Shown here piece by piece: positions 1 to 8,166 of a stretch of DNA of 24,786 bases (positions are counted from its first letter, which is position 1; each line of letters opens with the position of its first letter). Where the stretch lies: contig URLQ01000028.1 in the NCBI GenBank assembly GCA_900548745.1, positions 1-24,786 on the forward strand. The letters are read 5' to 3'. The stretch is from an uncultured Prevotella sp. (GTDB lineage Bacteria > Bacteroidota > Bacteroidia > Bacteroidales > Bacteroidaceae). The position numbers and the translations under genes are program-made. The notes beneath the pieces were generated by a model. The model made no database searches. It had not been told where the DNA came from and worked only from the letters and a program-made list of their open reading frames with translations.

Positions 1-1190
1 TAAAGTGGGAATAAGCTGAATATCCCTATATTATTAAGGATGCCTTCTGTAAGTCCCTGAAAGAAGATTGAGACTGGTATATCACCCTGCTTGCCTACGA
101 ACTTGGCATCCGGAACACTGATACATACGGTATGTGTGCCTGCCTTCACCTCTCCAAGGTCTATTATACGGTTGTCTATAACATCCCCCGGACACCAGTT
201 GCTGAACGACTGCCATGTTTCATCCGACCTTTTGAAATAGCCGTATATTCCATTCGGACAAGTGTTGTATTTACGGAAAGGCTCACAGGAGTTTCTTCCC
301 GGCTTATAGACCATAACAGGCTCTTCGCCGCCATCATAATAAATATAATGCCAACGGCGGTTGTACTCCTCGCCGCCTTCATTCGCTCCATGATTGGATG
401 TAACCACCACAAGCTGACCGTCAGCCACATCCTTCGGCACGGTAAAAGTATATGTCTTTATGGTCTTGCCGATTTCATCGGTAGCCCGTTCGTCATAGTT
501 GTTGAGGTTATGGGCAATGTATTCCGGATTCTTTATAACGATAGGCACAAGCACATCCTTGTCTGTCATCACGCCTCTGTTTTCGTTTATCGTAGAGAAC
601 TTCAATGTTCCGAGGAACACGTCGCTTCTGTCAGCGCAACCCTTTATCTGCTGATTTGCAGCATAAGGCACACCGAAGATTTCCAACTCCACCCAGATAT
701 CATACAGAGCCCTCAACTCACTGTCGCGGAAGATATAGCTCAGATAAGGCACCTTGTATTCATACGGCACCGTGTCCGGCTTCTTGTTCTTGTTCATAAA
801 CGGAGTTATAAAGCGTCCTATCTCTATACGCTGCACTTCGTCTGGCTTATACGTCTCCTGTCCTTTCGGCACGAAAGCAATGTTCACATTGCCTATCCTG
901 TCATAATTGTCGCAGCAAGCCTGCACCCTGACATGCATCTCCAGGCTGTCGCCGATCTGCGCAAGCTGCTCATCGGTAAGCTTTATGGCATACAGAGATG
1001 TCCGATGACGAAGGATGCCGTCAAGTGTCGGATCCTCCGGATTTTTCTCTACCAGATAACCGTCGTAGAAACGCACAGCATCAAAAACCGTTACAGTGTC
1101 TCGTCCATTTGTCTGAGCTTTAAGACCCGTACACACTGTCACCATGAATACAACCACCGCAAAGATGCGGTCAAAAGTAAAATTTCTCAT
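1..1190 (-). CDS. Secreted PNGase F-like (peptide:N-glycosidase F family) protein, 3' end outside window
   Basis: The reading frame is open for 396 codons from an ATG at 1190 to the left edge, so the C-terminus is missing. An AGGAGA Shine-Dalgarno-like site lies 7-12 bases before the ATG. Residues 1-25 look like a signal peptide (hydrophobic stretch ending LKA), so export is expected. Several segments recall flavobacterial PNGase F: CCDNYDRIGNV resembles CDEWDRYANV, which carries the catalytic Asp; IEIGRFITPF resembles YEIGRFITPY; GGEEYNRRWH resembles the segment with a catalytic Glu; and NWCPGDVIDNRI resembles GWCPGMAVPTRI. The N- and C-terminal beta-sandwich domains of the family therefore both seem present. 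Known members cleave N-glycans from asparagine. Whether this one is active is inference. It is divergent from dnaK across 289 bases, which include a short hairpin (1249-1270, GGTTCC/GGAACC). Confidence 0.72.
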   Translation of the reverse strand, partial: MRNFTFDRIFAVVVFMVTVCTGLKAQTNGRDTVTVFDAVRFYDGYLVEKNPEDPTLDGILRHRTSLYAIKLTDEQLAQIGDSLEMHVRVQACCDNYDRIGNVNIAFVPKGQETYKPDEVQRIEIGRFITPFMNKNKKPDTVPYEYKVPYLSYIFRDSELRALYDIWVELEIFGVPYAANQQIKGCADRSDVFLGTLKFSTINENRGVMTDKDVLVPIVIKNPEYIAHNLNNYDERATDEIGKTIKTYTFTVPKDVADGQLVVVTSNHGANEGGEEYNRRWHYIYYDGGEEPVMVYKPGRNSCEPFRKYNTCPNGIYGYFKRSDETWQSFSNWCPGDVIDNRIIDLGEVKAGTHTVCISVPDAKFVGKQGDIPVSIFFQGLTEGILNNIGIFSLFPL

Positions 1191-1348
1191 GTTGTTCTCC
1201 TAAAAAACGTGTTTGTTTTGTAAATATAAAATATATCAAATCATTCATGGTTCCCTTTTGCGAAGGAACCTTATATTATTACAGAAGGCAAAAATACGAC
1301 ATTATTTTCACTTTCATACATATCTGACACAAAAAAAATATGTAATTC

Positions 1349-1361
1349 TGACAAGATGTCA
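1349..1361. promoter_or_regulatory. Palindrome TGACA-AGA-TGTCA upstream of dnaK, candidate operator
   Basis: A perfect 5-3-5 inverted repeat sits six bases before the putative -33 element of the dnaK promoter, between the divergent PNGase-like gene and dnaK. The position suits a repressor or activator of the heat-shock gene. It does not resemble the CIRCE element (TTAGCACTC-N9-GAGTGCTAA) used by HrcA. The role is inference. Confidence 0.35.
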
Positions 1362-1366
1362 CACTT

Positions 1367-1399
1367 TTTGGCAGTTCTTTCCTCTTGGCATACGCTTTG
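1367..1399 (+). promoter_or_regulatory. Possible Bacteroidota-type promoter of dnaK
   Basis: TTTG at 1367-1370 is followed after 20 bases by TACGCTTTG (1391-1399). The Bacteroidota consensus is TTTG-N19-21-TAnnTTTG, so this is one base too long inside the -7 box. It would give a leader of about 75 bases before dnaK. A/T-rich sequence and an A-run just before the ATG, rather than a Shine-Dalgarno site, are typical of this phylum. Confidence 0.3.
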
Positions 1400-1479
1400 T
1401 TATAAGGTTGGCAGATTGCGAAAGCAGTCTGAAAGAATTAATTTACATTGACAATAAAAAAAAATAAAAAGATACAATT

Positions 1480-3417
1480 ATGGGAAAGATTATTGGAATC
1501 GACTTAGGAACAACTAACAGTTGTGTTGCAGTGTTTGAAGGTAACGAGCCTGTAGTAATCGCTAACAGCGAAGGTAAACGCACCACTCCATCAGTGGTAG
1601 GTTTCGTAAAAGACGGCGAGCGCAAGGTCGGCGACCCTGCAAAGCGTCAGGCAATCACAAACCCAAAGAACACAGTATACTCTATCAAGCGTTTCATGGG
1701 TGAGACATACGCACAGTGCGAGAAAGAGACCTCACGTGTGCCGTTCACCGTTGTTAACGAAGGTGGCTATCCGCGTGTAGACATCGAAGGACGTAAATAT
1801 ACTCCACAGGAAATCTCTGCAATGGTGCTGCAGAAGATGAAGAAGACAGCAGAGGACTACCTCGGACAGGAAGTTACAGACGCTGTCATCACCGTACCGG
1901 CATACTTCTCTGACTCTCAGCGTCAGGCTACAAAGGAGGCTGGACAGATTGCAGGTCTTAACGTTCGCCGTATCGTGAACGAGCCTACAGCAGCTGCTCT
2001 TGCTTATGGTGTAGACAAGGCTAACAAGGACATGAAGATTGCAGTATTCGACCTTGGTGGTGGTACTTTCGATATCTCTATCCTTGAGTTCGGTGGCGGT
2101 GTGTTTGAGGTGCTCTCTACCAATGGTGATACTCACCTTGGTGGTGACGACTTCGACCAGGTTATCATCGACTGGCTTATCAACGGCTTCAAGGCTGACG
2201 AGGGCATCGACCTTTCTAAAGACCCTATGGCTATGCAGCGCTTGAAAGAGGCTGCAGAAAAGGCAAAGATCGAGTTGTCAAGCTCTTCTTCTACCGAAAT
2301 CAACCTGCCTTACATCACAGCAGAGGGTGGCGTACCAAAGCACTTGGTAAAGACTCTCACACGTTCACAGTTTGAGCAGTTGGCACACAACCTGATTCAG
2401 GCTTGTCTCGTACCGTGCCAGAACGCTATCCGCGATGCTAAGCTCCAGACTTCAGATATCGACGAGGTTATCTTGGTTGGTGGTTCAAGCCGTATTCCTG
2501 CCGTTCAGACTTTGGTTAAGAACTACTTCGGCAAGGAGCCTTCAAAGGGTGTAAACCCGGACGAGGTGGTAGCCGTAGGTGCTGCTATTCAGGGTGCTAT
2601 CCTGAACAAGGAAGAGGGTGTAGGCGACATCGTATTGCTCGACGTTACTCCATTGACTCTCGGTATCGAGACTATGGGTGGCGTAATGACAAAGCTTATC
2701 GATGCCAACACCACTATCCCTTGCAAGAAGAGCGAGGTGTTCTCTACAGCTGCCGACAACCAGACTGAGGTTACCATCCATGTTCTGCAGGGTGAGCGCC
2801 CGATGGCAGCTCAGAACAAGAGCATCGGTCAGTTCAACCTGACAGGTATCGCTCCTGCACGTCGTGGTGTTCCACAGATTGAGGTTACATTCGATATCGA
2901 TGCGAACGGTATCTTGAACGTTTCTGCAAAGGACAAGGCCACAGGCAAGGAGCAGAGCATCCGTATCGAGGCTTCTTCTGGCTTGAGCGAGGATGAGATC
3001 AATCGTATGAAGGCTGAGGCAGAGGCTAACGCTGCTGCCGACAAGGCTGAGCGCGAGAAAATTGATAAGATGAACCAGGCTGACTCTATGATTTTCACCA
3101 CCGAGAACTTCCTGAAGGACAACGGTGACAAGATTCCTGCAGACAAGAAGCCAGGCATCGAGCAGGCTCTCCAGCAGTTGAAGGATGCCCACAAGAGTGG
3201 CGATGTTGCAGCCATCGACTCTGCCATCAACAACCTCAACACCGTTATGCAGGCTGCTTCCCAGCAGATGTATCAGGGCGCGCAGGGTGCTCAGCCAGGT
3301 GCTGACGCCGGTGCCGGTTTCAACGGCCAGCAGGCAGGCGGTGCCCAGAACAACGCAGGCGCACAGAACAATGGTGCTGACGATGTTCAGGACGCTGACT
3401 TCGAGGAGGTCAAGTAA
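1480..3417 (+). CDS. dnaK: Molecular chaperone DnaK (Hsp70)
   Basis: The 645-residue protein is full length for DnaK. It opens with MGKIIGIDLGTTNSCVAVFE, the Hsp70 phosphate-1 signature. IAVFDLGGGTFDISILE (phosphate-2) lies near residue 188 and VILVGGSSRIPAVQ (adenosine/hinge signature) near 330. The linker and substrate-binding beta domain follow (DVTPLTLGIETMGG near 390), then a helical lid, a Gly/Ala/Gln/Asn-rich tail and the DVQDADFEEVK terminus. It is a cytoplasmic ATP-dependent chaperone that refolds unfolded clients together with DnaJ and GrpE; neither partner is adjacent. The start is the ATG after an A-rich leader. A strong terminator follows, so it is probably monocistronic. Codon use is that of a highly expressed core gene. 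Confidence 0.98.
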   Translation: MGKIIGIDLGTTNSCVAVFEGNEPVVIANSEGKRTTPSVVGFVKDGERKVGDPAKRQAITNPKNTVYSIKRFMGETYAQCEKETSRVPFTVVNEGGYPRVDIEGRKYTPQEISAMVLQKMKKTAEDYLGQEVTDAVITVPAYFSDSQRQATKEAGQIAGLNVRRIVNEPTAAALAYGVDKANKDMKIAVFDLGGGTFDISILEFGGGVFEVLSTNGDTHLGGDDFDQVIIDWLINGFKADEGIDLSKDPMAMQRLKEAAEKAKIELSSSSSTEINLPYITAEGGVPKHLVKTLTRSQFEQLAHNLIQACLVPCQNAIRDAKLQTSDIDEVILVGGSSRIPAVQTLVKNYFGKEPSKGVNPDEVVAVGAAIQGAILNKEEGVGDIVLLDVTPLTLGIETMGGVMTKLIDANTTIPCKKSEVFSTAADNQTEVTIHVLQGERPMAAQNKSIGQFNLTGIAPARRGVPQIEVTFDIDANGILNVSAKDKATGKEQSIRIEASSGLSEDEINRMKAEAEANAAADKAEREKIDKMNQADSMIFTTENFLKDNGDKIPADKKPGIEQALQQLKDAHKSGDVAAIDSAINNLNTVMQAASQQMYQGAQGAQPGADAGAGFNGQQAGGAQNNAGAQNNGADDVQDADFEEVK

Positions 3418-3451
3418 TGCCGAAAGGTAAACACATAATAAACAATAAGCA

Positions 3452-3484
3452 AAAGCGTGCAGCTCATTGGGCTGCACGCTTTCT
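3452..3484 (+). terminator. Rho-independent terminator of dnaK
   Basis: A perfect stem, AGCGTGCAGC (3454-3463) with GCTGCACGCT (3471-3480) around a 7-base loop, is extended by AA/TT pairs and followed by TTTC. It lies 35 bases after the dnaK stop. Confidence 0.88.
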
Positions 3485-3488
3485 GCGT

Positions 3489-5049
3489 TTATGGGGTTCT
3501 GGTTCTTAGTAAGCATCCCATGCAGGCCGTATTGAAAAGCCTCCAATAAAGTCCGTGGATGAGAGGCATGGCTGCTAGCCAAAATATCCTGCTACAACGG
3601 AACAGATAAAAAGGTAGGTCACGTACACCCCTAAGTTCAGATCTGAATCCTTTCATCTTGGAGTTGAGTGATTCTGCAACATTAGTAGCACGATTGACAA
3701 AGTAGTTTAGCACTTCATCTTCCTTGGATTTGAGTGTCTTCATGGCAGAAATCATCTCTACTATTCTGCTAGCAGACACTTCCTTATACCATTCTATTTT
3801 CTCCTTGTCGTTTCTTTCGTAAACTTCTTATTTCTGAAAATAGTACGGAGTTTGCATACCAAAGAGTATGCCTCTTTCAGTTTAGGTGCAAATTCAAATA
3901 CCATATTGGCTCTGTTCTTTTGGCTTTCGCTCCATTTTTCACCGCTTTGGGGAAGAGCCCTCTTTACACGAGTAAAGAGTTCCACCTTGGTGTCACCATT
4001 GGACAATTCGGTAGACACATATTTCTCGTTGGCACGCTTTCTTGGCCTTCCACGTTTCTCGTCCCGTTTCTTGGGATGGGACTTGCTATATCTGGCTCTT
4101 GCTGCTTTGCGCTCTCTCTTTTTCTGGTTGAATTCCTTCTTCTCCTTGTTCTGCTCGGCAATGGCCTTGCGCTTGAATCTCATGCGTATGCAGTCAAGGC
4201 ATCGCACTGGTTCTTCATGATATGAAAGCAGTCTATGATAATCGATGCATTGGGAAAAACTTGCGTAACAATGGAATACATGGAGTCGGAATAGTCCATC
4301 GTTACCTCCTTGACAGCCAATCGCTTATCTTCAGGTATCTTCTTCAATATGGAAACCGCTTCCGAGGCTTTTGTTCCCCGTACAGCAGCGACAAGGGTAC
4401 CCTTCTTGCCATGGCCGTCCTTGTTGGAAAGGAAAGTGAACAGATCCCTTGCATGCATACTCTCGTCTATACTCATATGCTCACCTATGTTCTCTTCCAA
4501 TAGTATCCAGTTGTCCGCATATTCAAGCTAAGCTGGTTCTACTCACGGAAACCGCTCAAGTGTTCCTTGTAATTCTTTTCCAGTGTCTCACCGTTTATTT
4601 TGTAGTACCGCTCCAGAGAGCGGGCCGGTATAGGAAGGTATCCAAATATTTTTTTTAAGACATCAGCGAACTCCTTTGAGTAGCTGGTGCCTACTGCTGT
4701 GAGACTCTCGTGCGGAAGTATCACGTTCTTTCCATTCTCGTCAAGCCATCTGCGTCTGCGGACGTGAAGCACTACCTTACGGTCACGGATGGGGAAGTCA
4801 TTGATGCAATGCGCTTCAGTGAAGCCAATGGGACGGAGGGCATGCCATTCCTTTGAACGAAGGTCACGCTCATCAAGATGAATATGGATGATGCGACGTT
4901 CCAAACCTGTTTCCTCTATTATGCCAGTATGTTCTTCTGTAACTTTGCTGACTTCAAACGCTTCATTCAAACGCTTCAAGGATACCCGCAGGAAGTATGA
5001 TGCCCAATAGGGCTTCGTATGCCAATGCTGTATTACTTTTCTTTGCCAT
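3489..5049 (-). pseudogene. ISAon1/ISL3-like DDE transposase, broken by at least five lesions
   Basis: Joined in order, the pieces form one transposase. The true start is probably the ATG at 5049 (MAKKSNTALAYEALLG). The N-terminal part (INDFPIRDRKVVLHVRRRRW) is the type called the ISAon1 N-terminal region. The DDE part follows: ENIGEHMSIDES with the first Asp, KEVTMDYSDSM with the second, then NRATNVAESLNSKMKGFRS with the Glu. Lesions seen are a 13-bp tandem duplication (4953-4978), a TAG where the family has Trp (4539-4541), a 5-bp tandem duplication of AAGCT (4525-4534), and single-base frame slips near 4190 and near 3810. The last open piece runs past the left repeat to 3489, beyond the expected end. 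It cannot make an intact enzyme. Confidence 0.85.
3551..3613 (+). repeat. Terminal inverted repeat of the ISAon1-type element, left copy
   Basis: The reverse complement matches 5069-5131 at 62 of 63 positions; the mismatch is 3575 against 5107. This copy overlaps the 3' end of the transposase frame, which reads LFRCSRIFW through it. Confidence 0.85.
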
Positions 5050-5068
5050 GATGCAAAAGTACAAAAAA

Positions 5069-5131
5069 CTTTTTATCTGTTCCGTTGTAGCAGGATATTT
5101 TGGCTAACAGCCATGCCTCTCATCCACGGAC
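5069..5131 (-). repeat. Terminal inverted repeat of the ISAon1-type element, right copy
   Basis: This is the partner of 3551-3613, with 62 of 63 positions complementary. It ends 20 bases before the transposase start at 5049, so the promoter of the transposase would lie in this repeat. Confidence 0.85.
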
Positions 5132-5173
5132 AATATCGGTAGAGCCGAATTATTTTGTTTTTCTCCCTCATGA

Positions 5174-6037
5174 TTAGTGATTGTCTTTTTTCTTGGAATT
5201 TGAATGATAAAGGCTATCAGTGATAACACCTCTAAATATATCTTCATTAAGAAATTCTAAAGTACGATTTAGTTCAACAACATTATTGGTCGGTAACACT
5301 AATTCATTGTTCCCATTAATTTGTGCATTGGTTCCATATTTCTTTAAAAGACTTGTTTTTGTTCGAAATGCCTTTCGCATAAAAGTAGTAATGTTGTTTG
5401 TGCTAGATAATAATTTTATGAGTCGACGAGTTTTTATGTTTGCAATATGTTTTATGTTCTCTGCACTTACATCTATACCTTTTATTTCGCCAAATAATTC
5501 AATTTCTGTATTTGTGGCTTCTGTAACGAAATCTATTAGCGAAAATATTTGATTTGCTATTGTATAACTTTGAAAGTACAATTTTCCATTTTCATATATT
5601 GCATGAATTTTATCTTCTACGATAAAGGCAGAAGTATTCATTTTAGCAAAGATGTTTCCATGCTCATAATGTAGGACCATTTTACGTTGTAGCACATTCT
5701 TTTTATTAAAAACTTGAAAGTAAAACTTTCCCTCATCATAATAAAAGATACTTCTGGCTGTATCTTCATCAATATTATATTCGGGTATATCAGCTTGGTT
5801 GTCTGGGATGCGAGCAAAATCTTCCGGTAATTCATAATTGACATACGTGATATTTTCTCCACGCCGACTTATGATATCACCGTCAAATATATCCTCTTCT
5901 ATACCTTCAGGCTTTAATATTGCTCCTCCTTTTATGAATATGTTTTTAATTTCAGGTGTAATATCTTCCTTGAGAGGAATATACTTTACCGTATAGTCGT
6001 GCATCAATGCGTAGAATTGGCTCATATTACTTTTCAT
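5174..6037 (-). CDS. kwaB: KwaB-like DUF4868 protein of a Kiwa-type defence locus
   Basis: This is a 287-residue protein without membrane segments. The middle part, with strands such as GKFYFQVFNKKN, FIVEDKIHAIYENGKLYFQS and then IFSLIDFVTEAT, has the pattern of DUF4868, the KwaB family. KwaB members are about 300 residues. In Kiwa, KwaB is the cytoplasmic partner of the membrane protein KwaA and acts against phage DNA. The ATG at 6037 overlaps the end of the preceding gene (shared ATGAAAAGTAA), so the two are translationally coupled. An alternative ATG lies four codons in. It is the last gene of the three-gene operon, and the ISAon1 relic begins 42 bases after it. The assignment rests on family recall and on the KwaA-like neighbour. 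Confidence 0.68.
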   Translation of the reverse strand: MKSNMSQFYALMHDYTVKYIPLKEDITPEIKNIFIKGGAILKPEGIEEDIFDGDIISRRGENITYVNYELPEDFARIPDNQADIPEYNIDEDTARSIFYYDEGKFYFQVFNKKNVLQRKMVLHYEHGNIFAKMNTSAFIVEDKIHAIYENGKLYFQSYTIANQIFSLIDFVTEATNTEIELFGEIKGIDVSAENIKHIANIKTRRLIKLLSSTNNITTFMRKAFRTKTSLLKKYGTNAQINGNNELVLPTNNVVELNRTLEFLNEDIFRGVITDSLYHSNSKKKDNH

Positions 6038-6617
6038 TAATTATTAAACCCATATAATCGGTCACCTCAATAAACTTTTTAATTTGATTCTTATTCCTGA
6101 TACATCTTTTAGAAATGAGAATATAGGTGTTTTCTTCGGTATATACTTCATAATAACGGTATCCCCATATTGAACAAAGTAAATTATAGTTAGTGTTATT
6201 GTAACTTGCAACTGCGATAAAACAACATTGAAGTATTACACATACAAATAACACCGTAAAATTAAGGCTGTCTGCAAATATTGTCAACCAAGGGATTATA
6301 GATGACATTACCTGATCAGCGCTATTTTGAGATAGATTTGAATAAGATTGTACTTTTATCGTTTTTCCTTCTTTGCGTTTCTTTTCCTTTTGGCATAGAA
6401 ATATTTTAATGCCGATAAAGCATATTAGCATAAATACAAAGCTGATATTTATGCTATACCATTCAAAACTATTAGGTATCTTAGCGTTTGTTAGCATATC
6501 ATTCCACACTAGGAAATAGTTCTCACTATCTTTTATTACTCCTATTAAACCAAGTGACAAAAAAGTTGGAGTAGTCACAGTGGTAGTTAGTAAAAACTTA
6601 GAAATAAAGCTAGTCAT
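6027..6617 (-). CDS. kwaA: KwaA-like multispanning membrane protein of a Kiwa-type locus
   Basis: The protein has 196 residues. Hydrophobic segments lie near residues 8-27, 55-74 and 107-137; the last is long enough for two crossings, so three or four membrane helices are likely. A Lys-rich stretch (CQKEKKRKEGK) separates helix 2 from the later helices. The soluble C-terminus (IWGYRYYEVYTEENTYILIS, then KRCIRNKNQIKKFIEV) resembles the conserved tail of KwaA. In Kiwa, KwaA senses phage attack at the inner membrane and works with KwaB. It starts 12 bases after the ATPase stop and overlaps kwaB by 11 bases. A generic membrane sensor paired with DUF4868 is the fallback reading. Confidence 0.62.
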   Translation of the reverse strand: MTSFISKFLLTTTVTTPTFLSLGLIGVIKDSENYFLVWNDMLTNAKIPNSFEWYSINISFVFMLICFIGIKIFLCQKEKKRKEGKTIKVQSYSNLSQNSADQVMSSIIPWLTIFADSLNFTVLFVCVILQCCFIAVASYNNTNYNLLCSIWGYRYYEVYTEENTYILISKRCIRNKNQIKKFIEVTDYMGLIINEK

Positions 6618-6629
6618 TATGTTTACTGG

Positions 6630-8006
6630 TTACTTGAAAGTTGAAAATAATTTGCTTATTTCTTCTTCGGTTTCAAATATAGGTGTTGCTCCATATTCTC
6701 CATTAAGATAACTGTTTTGTAACATTTTATCAAAGCGTACATTGTATAAATTATCCATTCTTCCAAATGAACTAATTCCATTACTACTTTTCTTCATCAG
6801 CCAGATTTCGTCTTTTCTGAACACTTTCTGATTCATTAAAGAGCTCTCATGCGTGGTAAAAATTAACTGACTAGAAACATCTTTTGAATACTTGTAAAAC
6901 AAAGTAATTATTTGTTGAATAAGTGCAGGATGTAGACTACGTTCCATTTCATCAACAACAAAGACTTTTCCACCTTGAATCAAATCTAAAATAAGTGGAA
7001 TGTAATCAAATAAACGTTTTGTACCATCGCTCTCATCGCCTAGAGAGAAAAGTTCCACATCTATATCATCTATCTTTTTATGAACTGTCATCAATTTTTT
7101 AGCCTTTATCTCACCATCAATCAGGTTGATTAAATACAAATTATCATCAAAGCGTAGGGTTCCAAATGCTTCGTCTGTATTGGATTTTGATAAATCTGTT
7201 TTAATTGCACGTTGCAAGTCTTGTGGAATTCCAAGTTTTTCAAATTGTACTTCGATTAATTTTACTCCATCAACGCCTGTATTGAAGTATCTTAAAAGTG
7301 CTCCAAAGCCACGTTTTAATTCGTTGTCATCAGCCGCTTTAAGTAGTACACCCTGTTTATACGGTGTGTCTGGGAATATTATTTTTAGAGAATTTACAAA
7401 CCAATTAATAACAGAGTCCAAATCTTTAATATTTGACACATTCTCATGAATATTACGACTCATAACTTCATGAAGAAACAATTGTCTTTGTGGCGTTGCT
7501 TTTGCTAGAAAAGACAAGAATTGTGATTCCTCTTCTTTTGGATTGAGTTTAAGTAAGTATGAAATATCAAATTCTGATTTTTCTGTTTCTCTTTGAAAAA
7601 TAATACAATCGTTGCTTTTATTTATTTGTTTAAGCCATTCAGAACTTATTTGTTCTGCGTTGTAGCTAAAACCATATTCATATTTTTTATTATCACAGAG
7701 TATTTGATAAATAATAGTCGTATCCTTTTTCTTATTCTCAGAACTTAACCGAAAGGGATAGAAATCTATTAAGTCATCTGTCCTTGTTTCTCTTAAAACA
7801 AGTTTTTTCCCTAGCTCAATGGCTTTGACGAAGTTACTCTTTCCGCCTGCGTTCGCTCCAAACATTGCAGCAGACTTTAACACCCACTGTCCTTTAATGG
7901 ACTCTGTTTTATGTTCTTTTTTTAACGTGCCTTTACTAGGTTGAAGAGAGAAGATTTCCCTGTTTTTAAAAGAGAGGAAATTCTCAACTATAAATTGCTG
8001 TAGCAT
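6630..8006 (-). CDS. ABC/AAA-type ATPase (AAA_15/AAA_21-like), first gene of the Kiwa-type operon
   Basis: The 458-residue protein is an SMC/ABC-like ATPase. It begins MLQQFIVENFLSFKNREIFS, the classical start of this group. Walker A is GANAGGKS (residues 50-57), a signature-like LGDESDGTKR is near 322, Walker B is VFVVDEMERSLHP (348-360) and an H-loop FTTHES is near 383. There is no TOPRIM or HNH domain, so it is not OLD or RloC as such. Similar ATPases (AbiL/RloB-associated type) occur in phage-defence operons, where they act as sensors or effectors with a partner. A Bacteroidota promoter lies 36 bases upstream. Twelve bases separate it from the KwaA-like gene, so it belongs to the same transcript. 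Two-gene Kiwa loci do not normally include it. Confidence 0.85.
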   Translation of the reverse strand: MLQQFIVENFLSFKNREIFSLQPSKGTLKKEHKTESIKGQWVLKSAAMFGANAGGKSNFVKAIELGKKLVLRETRTDDLIDFYPFRLSSENKKKDTTIIYQILCDNKKYEYGFSYNAEQISSEWLKQINKSNDCIIFQRETEKSEFDISYLLKLNPKEEESQFLSFLAKATPQRQLFLHEVMSRNIHENVSNIKDLDSVINWFVNSLKIIFPDTPYKQGVLLKAADDNELKRGFGALLRYFNTGVDGVKLIEVQFEKLGIPQDLQRAIKTDLSKSNTDEAFGTLRFDDNLYLINLIDGEIKAKKLMTVHKKIDDIDVELFSLGDESDGTKRLFDYIPLILDLIQGGKVFVVDEMERSLHPALIQQIITLFYKYSKDVSSQLIFTTHESSLMNQKVFRKDEIWLMKKSSNGISSFGRMDNLYNVRFDKMLQNSYLNGEYGATPIFETEEEISKLFSTFK

Positions 8007-8041
8007 ACATTATCTTATTAGTTATGTAATAAAACCCGTTG

Positions 8042-8073
8042 CAAATATAGAGAAGTTTTCTCAATACAGCAAG
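8042..8073 (-). promoter_or_regulatory. Bacteroidota promoter of the ATPase-kwaA-kwaB operon
   Basis: On the minus strand CTTG (8073-8070) is followed after 20 bases by TATATTTG (8049-8042), a perfect TAnnTTTG -7 box. The ATPase ATG is about 35 bases downstream. It is divergent from the plus-strand promoter at 8132-8163. Confidence 0.6.
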
Positions 8074-8110
8074 TTTTTACGGATTTATTCTCTGTAATTC
8101 AAATCCAAGA

Positions 8111-8125
8111 TGTGATTTTTTCACA
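8111..8125. promoter_or_regulatory. Inverted repeat TGTGA-N5-TCACA between divergent promoters
   Basis: A perfect 5-bp inverted repeat lies just before the plus-strand promoter and between the two divergent transcription units. It could be an operator for either. It recalls a CRP box but has a 5-base spacer rather than 6, so CRP binding should not be assumed. Confidence 0.35.
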
Positions 8126-8131
8126 TTTATA

Positions 8132-8163
8132 TTTGTTTGAAAGAAGAAAAGTTCATATCTTTG
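8132..8163 (+). promoter_or_regulatory. Bacteroidota promoter of the two small genes
   Basis: TTTG (8132-8135), a 20-base spacer and TATCTTTG (8156-8163) match the TTTG/TAnnTTTG consensus exactly. Transcription would start near 8170 and give a leader of about 50 bases before the ATG at 8223. Confidence 0.72.
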
Positions 8164-8166
8164 TGG

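Larger units (their letters stand above)
3551..5131 (-). mobile_element. Degenerate ISAon1-type (ISL3-like) insertion sequence
   Basis: A 1581-bp unit is bounded by 63-bp inverted repeats (3551-3613 and 5069-5131) that differ at one base. Inside, on the minus strand, are the pieces of one DDE transposase. It sits between the dnaK terminator and the 3' end of the kwaB-like gene, about 40 bases past that stop codon. No target duplication is obvious at the ends (AATAAA outside the left end, AATATC outside the right). The boundaries are taken as the limits of the inverted repeat and could be off by a few bases. Confidence 0.8.

Noticed and set aside
132..1223. Long plus-strand frame of 363 codons
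   Set aside because: It lies antisense to the PNGase-like gene, has no family features and a His/Arg/Cys-rich composition typical of a shadow frame.
2542..3582. Minus-strand frame of 346 codons inside dnaK
   Set aside because: It is antisense to conserved dnaK codons and of low-complexity Leu/Val/Cys/Ser composition; it is a shadow of high-expression codon use.
3852..4220. Plus-strand frame over the ISAon1-type transposase
   Set aside because: It is antisense to recognisable transposase pieces and has no features of its own.
4539..4979. Programmed frameshift in the ISAon1-type transposase
   Set aside because: The first frame ends before the next frame opens, so no overlap exists for ribosomal slippage, and tandem duplications explain the shifts.
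8111..8125. CRP binding site
   Set aside because: The spacer is 5 rather than 6 and CRP control is not established in this group; it is kept only as an unnamed operator candidate.
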